Assembly: GCF_963678635.1 (NCBI RefSeq)
Contig: NC_087063.1
Location: forward strand, 47,999,220-48,063,219
Source: Symsagittifera roscoffensis
Taxonomy: Eukaryota > Xenacoelomorpha > Acoela > Convolutidae
DNA length: 64,000 bases
Reading direction: 5' to 3'
Below, piece by piece: positions 44,240 to 54,660 of the stretch. The notes beneath the pieces are model-generated. The model was given only the letters and a program-made list of their open reading frames with translations. It searched no databases and was not told the origin of the DNA. Numbering within the stretch: the stretch's first letter is position 1; each line of letters begins with the position of its first letter. The translations under genes were made by a program, and so were the position numbers.

Positions 44240-46480
44240 ATTAGAAAGCGACAGTTTGTTTTTATTGATTCCCAAAACTGTTAGCATATTCCGCAGCTTG
44301 TAAGTGAGATATCCAGCAATAACCAGCTTGAACAATAGCTAGCTAGAAAAACGAATGCGGAAGTTACGAACAAATACTTAATCAATGTCTGTGGAATCCA
44401 CGAACAAATATTAAATCCCTACTAAAATAAATTCCTGCAAATACCCTTTGAGAAATTAAATATAAAATTGAAGATTTGATTGAAACGGCCATTTGAATTT
44501 TTAAATCCGTAATTTGATAACCCAGCAGCATTGAGCAAGAAATACATAGCTAAAACAACGAATGCGGAATTTACGAACAAATGCTTAACCATTGTCTGTG
44601 CAAGTCTTTTTACCCGTGTCAAAAACAGTCACGCCCGCAGTTTAACGCAACCAATTTAAAATGTCAAGCCAAACAATTCGATTTGTTGAAATGCATAATA
44701 AAATAACAAAATGCCCAGGGACCAGAAAACTTCAACATTGTTGATGATTTTGGTTCAACTCGGCTAAACTAAATGTGTTAGCTGTTATTGTAAGAATTGA
44801 TTCCATTTTCATTATAGGATGGATTATCGACAAATAACCGTAGTTTTAAATTTAAAATTATTGCATACCCCGAATTAATTCGTGAACACCCTTAAATGTA
44901 AACTCAAATTGATTCGTAGCAGCCAAAGATTCTAATTTGAAGCTTTTAAAACAAGGTTTAACGTCATTTTCATAAAGGGATCAAATGTCAAAAACATATT
45001 TCATGCCGAAGTTTAACGTCAACTTGCACTGTTGATCCCTTTGAAAGTTTCGACATTCAACCTCGTGGTAAAATCAACCTCGTGGGATTGAAGCATATAT
45101 GAGCAAACTACCGGAACTGTCATTTGCTAACGAAGAGATTAATTTAGACTTCGCCTGCCATTTGGACGATTTCTGGGGAACTTCTGATCTCTATTGATAA
45201 TCGTTTCGATCAAGGAACGTCAATTATATCACACCGCCGGGCAAAAAGTTCGGAGTCACACGAAAGAGCAGAGGACCCGTTGGGTAAACAGATTGTTACC
45301 TTTTAATTTTAAAACTTCCCACATCCCAGTAAAAGATATGGGTTTTACTGATTTTTCATCTAGATTATTACCATTCTTTTATTCCTTTTATAGAATTCAT
45401 TTTTCATTTCATTAATTGCCAATCTTTTATTCATATTATAGGATCCATTTTTTAAGCAACCTTCTTTAATGTGAAGTTTAAACATTTGATTAAATTCAGT
45501 TTTCTTGTGTCATAATTATTTTTTGACATATCCCAGCAAATTTTTGTAGCAGATTCAAAAACAGTCACGCTCGCAGATTAACGCAACCAATTTAAATTGT
45601 CAATCCAAACAGTTTGATTTGTAAATTTGCATAATAATTTAACAAAATGCCTGGGCCAAAAAATCACAATGTTGATGATTTTGATTCGACTCAGCTAAAC
45701 TAAATTTTATGTATTAGCTGTTATTGCAAGAACTGATTCCGATTTCATTATAGGGGATTAACAGTGACAACTAAACGTATTTTTAAATTTAAAACTATGG
45801 CATACTACGAATCAACTTGTGAATGCCCTAGAATGTAAATGCGATTTGATTCGTAATCTCCATAGGTTCAAAGTTAAAGCTATTAAAATAAGGTTTAACG
45901 TCAACTTTTCATATGGATTTTAATTTGTTCCCATCGTTCAATCATTCATTTTTTAATGTTGCTTTGAATTAGACATTCGTAATTCACTCTCAATCATGTT
46001 ATTCTCTTAATTTTTTAGTCAGTCGATAAATAATTTGATTCGAAAACTGATAGCAAAAGAAAGTTTTGTTTGTTCTCGGTTACTGCCAGTTGGGCTTTAC
46101 TGCTCCTACAGTAACCCTTATGCAGTTTGTTACTTCATTAATGTTCTATAAACTATATCTATTTTCAAATTCAAATCTCACGTAGTAATTACTAATAATT
46201 TATTGTATTAGAGCGCGACAATTTGTTTTTATTGGTTCAAAAACTGTTAGCGGATTCCACAGATTGTAAGAGAGATGTCCAACAGAAACCAGCTTGAACA
46301 GTGGCTAGCTAGAAGAACGAATGCGAAAATTACGAATATATACTTAACCATTGTCTGTGGAATCCACGAACAAATCTTAAATCATTACTTAAGTAAATTC
46401 GTGGATATACCTTTTAAAAATTTAAACATTTAATTGAAAACGGTCATTCAATTTTAGTATTTTCGCTCATTTAATTTTTA
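44240..46480. repeat. Cluster of diverged duplicated segments
   Basis: 44,243-44,410 (gcgacagtttgtttttattg ... gtctgtggaatccacgaacaaat) matches 46,210-46,380, and a third partial copy lies at 44,515-44,605. 44,620-44,960 (caaaaacagtcacgcccgcag ... taacaaaatgccc) matches 45,545-45,905. Together they form a nested or tandem duplication of about 0.9-2 kb. Apart from the RNase H scrap no coding content is visible. Confidence 0.75.
45090..45420 (+). pseudogene. Ty3/gypsy RNase H C-terminal scrap
   Basis: The plus strand reads EQRTRWVNRLLPFNFKTSHI then PVKDMGFTDFSSRLLP. This is the R.RW...L..F.F...H.PGK.MG..D.LSR pattern that ends the RNase H domain of Ty3/gypsy elements. It belongs to a different family from the element at 1-27 kb, whose RNase H reads differently. 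Upstream, 45,100-45,200 has an open frame with KLPELSFANEEINLDFACHL. No other part of the element is found. Confidence 0.65.
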
Positions 46481-46679
46481 AGTTTGCTTTAAAATAAATT
46501 AGAACAGGTTTGAACTATAAAATCATGAACACAAACGCATACTCTTATAAATTCTAAGTTCATTCGAAAAATGATAAAACGTTCCCCGAACGAAACGAGT
46601 TTGAATTTTTCTAGAATACCCAAAATCCATTTAACTGCTATCGTCAAACAACGCTTCAGCAACTTTGTTTCCGTATTCA

Positions 46680-48938
46680 AAGCGCAGTTGCTTGAAAGGT
46701 ACCATGTCTCTCCTGGCTTTTAGGATGACTATTCTTTCACCTATGCTGGAAAATACAACGTCTACCATCTTCATAATGGCCTCGTTTTTCTTCTGGGTGG
46801 CGTGGTTCGCTAAATGACCCAGGCAAACATTCTATTTCTGAAACGGGCAGTCCTCATTTGAAGCGTCGATCAATCGCCTAGGAGGACCCGCAATTTGCAA
46901 TACGTATTCACTTAGAACTCCTGGTTGGAGACAGTACTGGTCGGCATTGAGGTTGGTGACTACTTTTCCGTTGTAATCCACAACACGTCATCTTTCGTGA
47001 ACAAATTGCAAAGCAATCAAACCTAATAACAAAGAAAGTCAAAATTACTGATTCCAAAAAGTTTTTATTAGTACGATGTATTTATGGAGTCATTGAAATT
47101 ATAAAGTACATCTTCCAAAGACGGGAACTATTACATCACATATGCCGACACAGATCTGGGTCAATGCACGACTCTGCAAATCTTCCTGATCCTCATATGG
47201 AAAGCTCTCAATGTCTTGATGGTATGTTTCAGGCTTGTGGTTTTCTCAAGCGGCTGAAACTTTCTCTTTGATCCAGCCTTGAGCAGCTTCGCCACATGGT
47301 CAACCACCTTCTTCAGGTCATGGGTTGCTAACTTCAGCTTTGAGTAAAAGTTTGTAATTTTGCTTGACCGCTCATGGGAAGTCGTCATCTGCTGAACGAA
47401 GATCTGTGCGCGCTGCACCTGGCAGACGTAACGTTGAGAATTTTGTCGGGATCGCACTGCCAACAGAACCTCTTCGTAGGTGTATCCGTCCAATTTCTGG
47501 TGAACTTCTGAAGCTTGCTTCTTCAGCCTTTCCATCTCGAACGTAAGGTTGGTAGACAAAGGCACAAGCCTCGCAATCTAACGTGCGAGACAGCGCTTTG
47601 GTTGTTCCAGATTTATGTTGTCAATCTATTAAAAACGAAAATGATTACATGTGACTCCACGTCGGTTTCTATTTTGATAAAAAAAACTAAAGGAAGAAAA
47701 AAATCAAAAAATCTTTGGGAAAATTAAAACATTATATCGATTGATCTACCTGGCGTTTGAGCTGATCAACTAGTGGAGCAACCCGGAACACCGAGTTCCT
47801 AAATCAATTGACGAAAAACAGTTGAGTCGTCACCAGGTTTTTGATGTCCCAAAAAGCACGCTGAACAACATAGTGCATATTTCTCCTCTTTAAATGGGTT
47901 TTGGCCTCCGTATAGTACAAATTCATACCCTGTGCTAGCCAGACTGGAATCCTGTGGGAGACGCGAGAATTTTAAACTATTAAATTGAGTAATCAAATCG
48001 AGTCATCATTTTTTTTCTAATCAAATTAGTGTTTTAGATTTAGAAAGATACTTACAGTCTGCTGGTTCTATGCTCAGCCCCACGGTATCCCCTTCATTTT
48101 TTCCTCAGTTGGCAAACGCCTGGACGACAGCATGTACTGTGGTAGTGATGATCTTTTTCTCGAGCACCCCTGTGCACGTGAACAGAACGTGACAATGGCC
48201 CTGAACAAGGTCAATTGTTCTTTGTGGTTCAAGGTTCCGTTTCTTTTATCGGCGCAGTCATTCGACTTCTGGACTTCCTGTAAAATGACTTCTCCAAGAT
48301 TGTCGTTTATTATCGGGTTTTTGGCTTTTCCAGATTGCTAAATGGAATATAATTTAATTTCAATATTTGGTTCACCAAAAACCTTTTAGGCTTGTGTAAT
48401 GTATTTACTTTTGAAAATTTTTCTTCAATTCACAGTTTCGCCTGCATTATCTGGCTCTACATGATCCCTTTTGTGGCTATCTGTGGGCTCGTCATTCCTG
48501 TGGTCTTGTGTTCCGTGAGATCATCGGCTCGTGGGTCCGTGAGAGTGTAGGTTCGCTTCTCATGGTCATGCAGGTGTCTTCCAACTTCTCGATAGTGGGG
48601 AAAAGCCGATGGCCATGAAGAATTTGGGTACGGTGATGCCGTCATGTAGACATCAGGTAGGCTGGATATGGCTGATACTGCTGAGACTGGCACTGATGTA
48701 CCATCGAGGGGCCTGAATGGACATGTCGTAGAGGGTAATTTGGTTGCCCATATGCCGGAGGAATTGGCGAGGCGAAAGATCGCGGGGTTGCTCGCAAAGG
48801 GGTTACCGGTGTCGGAGGAGCAAATGATGTCGTCTCTGGTGCTGCGAGTGGTGACGGAGGCACAGGGATGTTGGAAGGCACTGCAAATTCTGATGGAGAA
48901 CTGAAAGGAACTGAACTTGAGCTTTCGCCGTTAGACAT
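46680..48938 (-). pseudogene. SET-domain protein gene, decayed
   Basis: SET proteins methylate lysines, mostly on histones. Minus-strand exon-like blocks: a Pro/Ser-rich N-terminus opening MSNGESSSSVPFSSPSEFAV (48,938-48,460, one frameshift); 48,340-48,060 with NPIINDNLGEVILQEVQKS and KEQLTLFRAIVTFCSRAQG; 47,990-47,760 with YEFVLYGGQNPFKEEKYALC and CSACFLGH; 47,620-47,161 with a long helical, Lys-rich region; and 46,990-46,680 with VDYNGKVVTNLNADQYC, PPRRLIDASNED, CLGHLANHATQKKNEAIMKM and RIVILKARRDMVPFKQLRFE. The last block follows the SET order: Y.G..., DA..., LINH (here LANH), RI.I.A.RDI..GEEL.F.YG. It is closest in style to the SET8/KMT5 type. A stop sits before CLGHL, and the NHS motif Ser is changed to Ala. 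Confidence 0.6.
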
Positions 48939-49359
48939 TTATCTTGAGTCCGTAAGTTTTTCCTACATTGGGATGAAAAATGAGAAATGCAATTAATATT
49001 AAGCACAAGATGGGGATGAACTGAATCCAATTGAGCGGCAAAGCTCCCCTCACTTATCAGCACCATTTTAATCGAAACACCAGGATATCAAGATAAGAGT
49101 CCAGCAAGGAATAGCGTCGACAATTTCCACTCTTTTTAGCACACCAGGCAACTAGCATCTATGCAATAATGACTGCTTAAAGATAAGACGGATAATTGAC
49201 AATGGAGGCGTCATACTGATAAGTGGAACTAGACAGTGCAGTTTTTATCAGTGAAGCCGTCATTATGAGTGACGCATTAGTACTGCATCAGGGAAACTGT
49301 CATTAGTCTTTTTTTGAACCAAGACTCATATCATTTCTATCATTCAGTCGCTCCTCTTC
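48939..49359. other. Unassigned spacer, possible divergent promoter
   Basis: Lies between the minus-strand SET-type gene and the plus-strand frames at 49.36 kb. Direct words such as tgacgcatta/cgtcataatga and atcagtgaagccgtcattatg recur at 49,205-49,310. No TATA-type element can be supported. Confidence 0.3.
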
Positions 49360-50083
49360 ATGCTTGGTAGAGTTTTTCGGGTAAAGGAAAAAGTACAAGT
49401 CCTCGATGCCGTCACTTCCATCTGTGAAAACGCTGTAATTTTATCCTTAATCAGCTATTTGAGCGTAAAGATTAAATGGTCTGATTGGCCGGGAAGTGCC
49501 ATCTTTAGTATCCCAGAAGGCAGCAAAGACAACGCAGCAGCATGGAATTTAAGAAAATTCCACGAACAATGATACTTTTGTCATCAGCAGAAGGCGGAAT
49601 TCGAGAAAAGAGAAACTATCGTTCAAACCCAGACGGCTGCACAGGGACTCGATAGTCTTTTTTAAACATGCTGGGAGTGTCAAAAAAGGGATTGTCATCT
49701 TCAATGACCCTTTCGTGTCCCAGTGCATAGTTTGTTTGGTCGACAAACCTCAGGATACTGCGGGGAGTGAACCATCATGCCGTGTAAGTTTATACATTCG
49801 GTACTCCGAGTTGAGAAACGAGTCACAACATGAGTCAAGGAAACGAGTCGAAGTAGAATCACTGCCAGACGATTTCATAAAGATCATGATTAAGGTAGCT
49901 GAGAAATCTAGACCCGAACAAAAACCTATAGAGTCCAAGGCCAAAAAACCAAACCAGGAGGAAAAACCGGAGGAAGATATTTTGAGTCGACCTGATTATT
50001 TTGATTTGCCAGAAAATGACATCCCCTTGAAGTTTGCTCCATGCATCAGCTGTGTAATACAAGTAAAATTATCATGTAACTAA
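49360..50083 (+). pseudogene. Unassigned plus-strand gene remnant
   Basis: Two open blocks in different frames: 49,360-49,572 with VKIKWSDWPGSAIFSIPEGS and 49,715-50,083 with SQCIVCLVDKPQDTAG, SRKRVEVESLPDDFIKIMIK and an acidic/Lys-rich tail ending FAPCISCVIQVKL. In between, a third frame is readable (CHQQKAEFEKRETIVQTQ). The charged composition suggests a real nuclear protein with frameshifts or small introns. I do not recognise it. Confidence 0.4.
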
Positions 50084-50315
50084 AAAAATGTGTAACTAAT
50101 CTACTAATTAATAACATCCAACTATCCTTATATTCTGTATAATCATCGATTTCTTCTGATATCCTGAAAGTTTATACTGCATTTCCGGATGCAACTGATT
50201 CTTATTTTTATCGGTATTTAATATACCGTATTCTAAGTATACACTGTATTCTAATTTGCGATTTTAGCTAGGATCGACTATCTTGCGCGTCGTAGAAAAG
50301 TTCCGTGTTGATTAA

Positions 50316-50974
50316 TTGAAATTCGATTATTCGAAGAAACGAGCATTTGCTGGAATGAGTTCCATCAAAAATGCGGTTGTCACCCTGAAAATGCCTTCTG
50401 TATTGGCGGAGCTTGCTGAGGAGAATTTTTGGTGTGTAGCTGTTTGTTTCAATTTCGTTGTTTTTCCAAAAATAAATATGATTTTATCTTTTTTTCTCTT
50501 GTGCTTCGTTTTAGTACAATTTTAGCTGCGATCTGAGTGATACTGCTCATCCAATTAGCCACATTTTAGCGGCATTATCGGCAATAAAGCGATGCGTTGG
50601 CCTGATGAGGAAAAAAAACAGGGTAATTTTTCATATTGGTTTCAGCTACACCAGAGACCAGAAAGGCCATTGGTTTATCATCCACACAGTGTGCTGCTAA
50701 TTATTTTGGCAGTATAACCTCAGAACTTTTTGGATGTCATCAATCGTAGGATTCTGTGCTGGGGAAAATGGGATTTGTTGCCAGCAAAAAAAACGAACGT
50801 GAGCTAGACGCTCAGATCAAATCTCTCAAAATCAACGATCACAAAGATTTCCTCATGAGCACAACCCGATGCCATATAAATGCATGCCGTGGTAGATATG
50901 CCGTCGAGGATAACTACCGAGAAGTATTTAGACATAATATGGCCGAGTCCGCCCAGGTTTTTTTTATGACTTGA
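50316..50974 (+). pseudogene. Unassigned plus-strand gene remnant, second part
   Basis: Blocks with SIKNAVVTLKMPSVLAELAE (50,360-50,430), a donor-like tggtgtgta and a 90-bp gap, then HPISHILAALSAIKRC, GFSYTRDQKGHWFIIHTVCC, and finally SKKNERELDAQIKSLKINDH and TRCHINACRGRYAVEDNYRE to a stop at 50,974. Reads like two or three exons of one protein with a stop after HTVCC. It may continue the gene at 49.36-50.08 kb. No family recognised. Confidence 0.35.
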
Positions 50975-51639
50975 CATGAACAAATTGAACTGTTTATACT
51001 GCTTGTTGTCATGAATGTTTTGTTATGACTGTTTGTTGTTATTTGAGTTTTTAAATTAAACGTAATTTGCCGTATTCTTTTTACTGTGTGCAGCCTGAAA
51101 AATGTGTCGGCAAGTCAAAAATGCTCATTAACATTAAATTATCTATTTGGTGTAATATGCTCATAGAAAGTAAATTATCTTTTAAGCGAAAGTAACTTGA
51201 GTAAATCCGTTTTAGATAACAAAAATAACAAAACTTGAACGACTAAAGCTAAATTAATTGTTAATTGCTAAAACAAAAATATGTTCCCGAAACTTTTGCC
51301 CTATCGAACTATATGTTCTCAGTTTGAAAACACTCGAAAATGCTAAGCTAAAGTAATTATATATTTTAATTGAATTAATTGATTGATATGAGTTGATTAA
51401 TTTAGATGCGAGTTTATTTCATAAGTTTGTTCAACTTGTTCACTTTGCAGGAATTGGGATTAAAGTTGGATTAGAAATTGGGATCGAAGTTGGGCTACAG
51501 GAAGTGAGATCGAAGTTGGTGACAAGGATTTAGACTGGCAGCTGATCAACGCATTTGAGATTGAGCTTGTTGGTGAACACCTTGTAAATAAAAGATATAA
51601 ATTAAAATGTTACCACATATAAACATATATGTAGTTAGA
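50975..51639. other. Spacer with a small tandem repeat
   Basis: Non-coding AT-rich DNA. At 51,449-51,520 there are about four copies of a 21-mer-like unit, ttgggat(t/c)(a/g)aagttgg, with variants. Confidence 0.45.
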
Positions 51640-51965
51640 ATCCGCAAACAAAATGCGAATTCCACTTACAATTTTCGAATTCCACTTACAATTTGCGGAT
51701 TCCACTTACAATTTGCGAATTCCACTTACAGTTGTGGATTCCGCAACAGTTCAATTTAACGATACGAATGTCTTATCATTTGTTGGTGGATTCCACAAAC
51801 TGTTCTTGATTCCGCAAAGCAAATGTGGACTCCGCAAATTCGCCTATTTTTAGAGCGATGTTGAGCAATGATATAGGTACAATGATTTAGGTGTTTGTTT
51901 GTGGAATCCAAAACAGCACAGAAGATCAAATTAATTTTGGCCAGTTGCGGATTCTGCGTACAATG
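51640..51965. repeat. Array of gaattccacttacaattt / ggattccgca words
   Basis: At 51,655-51,735 about five copies of attccacttacaattt(t/g)cg(a/g) occur at 18-20-bp spacing. The flank to 51,965 holds further ggattccgcaaa words. The same words form arrays in the palindrome at 30.95-31.1 and 31.65-31.98 kb and single copies at 39.62, 43.97, 44.28 and 46.25 kb. Confidence 0.8.
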
Positions 51966-52122
51966 CAGAGAATGCACAGTTTGGCCTCGTAATGTCGATT
52001 AAAAAATATTCTCGACTAAATTCTACCCAAATCAAAAAAGCTTTGATCACTTAGACGCAATTAGTTTTGAAGTCTCCCCAAAATGTTTGATTTTCTTGAT
52101 CAAAAAAATTTGCTCAACTTAA

Positions 52123-52625
52123 CCGCACCGAAATTTCATGGGTAATAATCGGTTATAATGGATTTTCGTTGACTAAAATATTGTCAATTATCATGTCAAA
52201 CTTAGACCACATAATCGATTTTTATTCCATTATAATCGATTATTTTAGAAAAATTTATGTCCATTATAATCCATTATAATCGCTTATAATCCATTTTTGT
52301 TTTCAATATAATGGATTTTTTTTTGTACATAAAATCGATGAAAATTGATTAAATTTAGTAAATAAGGACTCTAATTTCTGCAACTTTCTGCAAAACTCGG
52401 ACAAACACGTTCATCCAGGGGCGACCAATATGTAGTAATTTTCCAAAAAGTGCCGAAAAACAGCCTTTTTGACCAGCTCCTCACGTCAAGCCCCTTTTAT
52501 TACTTAAAAAATATTTTCTTATAATCCCTTTTCAATCGATTATAATCGATTATTTTTGTTATTTTGTAGAGACTGACAATAAAAATCCAATATAATCGAT
52601 TATTATCCATGAAATTTCAGTGCGG
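52123..52625. mobile_element. Non-autonomous TIR element (MITE), 503 bp
   Basis: Terminal inverted repeats of about 45 bp: left ccgcaccgaaatttcatggg and right (reverse complement) ccgcactgaaatttcatgga, both continuing taataatcg(g/a)ttata. The interior is full of the self-complementary word ataatcgattat and of ccattataat words. No transposase is encoded. I do not see a clear target-site duplication at aacttaa / gtacttt. Confidence 0.8.
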
Positions 52626-53203
52626 GTACTTTGAACCAAATCAGGTATGATTCCGCTATTCAATCATAAATGGGCATGCTCCCAATGTATCCAATTTTTT
52701 GGCCAACCCACTTGCGTGTTCGACGCGGCTCAAGCATGTTTCACTAAGTTGGACTGAAAGTGCCTGTTGCCTATAAAATTGTTCGTTTCAGTTCCACTAC
52801 AAAAAAGTATGTCCTGAGTGTGATTGAATATTGAAAACTCATGTGTTTTTGTCAACTGTTTTCATAATTTCGACCATACTCACTGCATGTATCAATCCGT
52901 GTTCAAGGTTTGTTTCGACCGTGCTCGAGGTTGTTTTTTATTTGTACTTGGCCAAAGTTCCTGCTTTGACTTTTTCTCGATTGAGCACTGAGATTGTGCT
53001 TGAATTTGAGATTCGAAACACAAAGCAAGCAGCGCCTCGGCCTGGGTTGCCCAAAAGCAACTCGGAATTTCATGTGGGATTAGTACTTTAATTGCGTATG
53101 GAGTAATTCGGAACAAAAAGTAAGGTTTTCTACAAAATTGGTCAACTCAGGTCGAGGTGCTCGCTTCAAGCTGATTTCTTTCTTCCCGCGCTTCCTTGTT
53201 TAC
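52626..53203. other. Unassigned spacer
   Basis: An 86-codon plus frame (52,831-53,091) begins with a hydrophobic stretch (VFLSTVFIISTILTA) that could be a signal peptide, but its second half has no family resemblance and it is not supported by any neighbour. Left as unassigned. Confidence 0.3.
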
Positions 53204-53355
53204 TTGTAGTTTCAGAACGGAAAAAATTTGAATGAAACTTTGAATACAGTTGTTCTCCTTCTCCAAAAACTAACTCGCATAAAGATAGCGTAACGAGCAG
53301 ACGGTGTACCTTATCTGAAGTTACTCTATGAGTACAGGCCAAAGGTCATGACTCA
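53204..53355 (+). repeat. LTR (copy G), truncated and internally deleted
   Basis: Plus-oriented LTR remnant. It starts within the LTR at cttgtagtttcag and has lost the segment between ctaactcgcat and aaagatagcg. It ends tcatgactca, two bases before the PBS. It is the 5' LTR of the plus-strand copy. Confidence 0.8.
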
Positions 53356-53357
53356 TC

Positions 53358-53381
53358 TGGTGCGACCAAAAGTCTCGAACA
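53358..53381 (+). other. Primer-binding site of the plus-strand copy
   Basis: TGGTGCGACCAAAAGTCTCG then AAC: the best preserved of the three PBS copies. Its reverse complement has the form of a tRNA T-arm, acceptor strand and CCA. Confidence 0.65.
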
Positions 53382-54660
53382 AGATCTTAACTAACTTAGA
53401 ATTAGACAATAGAACTTAGAATTAGACAATTGAACAATTGCAAAAATGCTAGACGCAATAGATAATTAAATAGAAATTTCTCTATGTCTCAATAAATTTA
53501 CGCCAACTTTCCAAACAAAACAAGAAATGCCAGGTTTTGAAAGAAGACCAAGATGGTGGCGTGAAAAACGATCAGAAAACGGACTACTCTGCTACATGAT
53601 AGTACGACGGAAACCGAAAAAAGTTTGTGTATTTTGAGTACTTTATGCAGTAAATTTAAATTTTCATATACTGACAAGAAAATTATTTAAAAACAATTCT
53701 TCTACAACTTTTTTGGTGTTAAACCCACTATCTAAACAATAACGACTGATAAAAAAGGCACAAGTCGTTTTTCCCAAAATCTGCAGTAAATCAAAACTGT
53801 TTGCATAAATATTTTATTGAAAAAAAAAATTGGCTAGTATCAAAAATCAATGTTAGTTCTATAAATTAGCATATCTGATGTTCCTCATCTCAGCTTCATC
53901 ACCTAAAACATAACAGCAAAAAATCAAAATACTAGGGTCATCTAAACTTTAACATTTAAAAATTTCTGAAACTGAAAACTTTTACATTAAAGCTTATCAA
54001 GGCTTAGCCTTGCTTTCCATATTTCACTTTTCTTTCATAAACAGAACAACAAGGCTTCCCTTGAATCTTTAAATTCGTTCAAACCTAAATTTAATTTGTT
54101 TTACCACTGATCATCAAGGTTTTCCTTGGATTAAATCAGAACAATATTGCTCTCCCCTTCCCATAATTTTAAAAGTGTCTAACAACCTCAAACGTCGATT
54201 CACAACCTAACCCTTATAAACTACCCACGACTAATAGAAAATTTTGAAAAACTAACCATTCTTATTAAGATAGACAGTGAAGAACTTCGGTTATTCATCC
54301 TAAACTTTAGCCCTTCCTCTTAAATGACCCAGACTAAAACCCTTAACAACATTAGTAAGTTTCAAAATAATATTCTAACGACCTACACGTGTTCTAATTA
54401 CATCTGAACTTTGTGGATTGATTTAGTATTCTCCAACCCTCGATAGCAAACCACAACCCGTATTCAAAATTAAGTAAGTAACTCATAGCTCAAAACCTAT
54501 TCACGAGAAAGTAAAAAATCTTTTTCAGGAATTGAAATACTCTCTCTCCAACCCGTCAACCACGACAACCTATGCCCCAAGTTAAGTTAACCAGACAAAC
54601 AATTGTTAGAACTAACAGCTTAGGAAAATAAAAATTCTAACCCCCAAATATTGTTTCCAT
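53382..54660 (+). repeat. 5' leader of the plus-strand copy
   Basis: Inverted counterpart of 25.47-26.8 kb. It has the doubled word acttagaattagacaat at 53,395-53,430. No coding frame. Confidence 0.55.

Larger units (their letters stand above)
39926..44272. repeat. Tandem duplication unit B (4.35 kb)
   Basis: Second copy of the unit. Compared with A it has many substitutions and small indels, and it lacks the inversion at the zinc-finger exon. Its left border cuts the final exon of the JmjC gene at ccactgg, so the duplication breakpoint is inside the gene. Confidence 0.9.

Noticed and set aside
51655-51735. CRISPR-like array of short spaced repeats
   Set aside because: Repeats are only about 18 bp, imperfect, without unique spacers of constant length, and the DNA is eukaryotic.
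52831-53091. Secreted protein with a signal peptide
   Set aside because: Only the hydrophobic start suggests it; no support from conservation, motif or neighbours.
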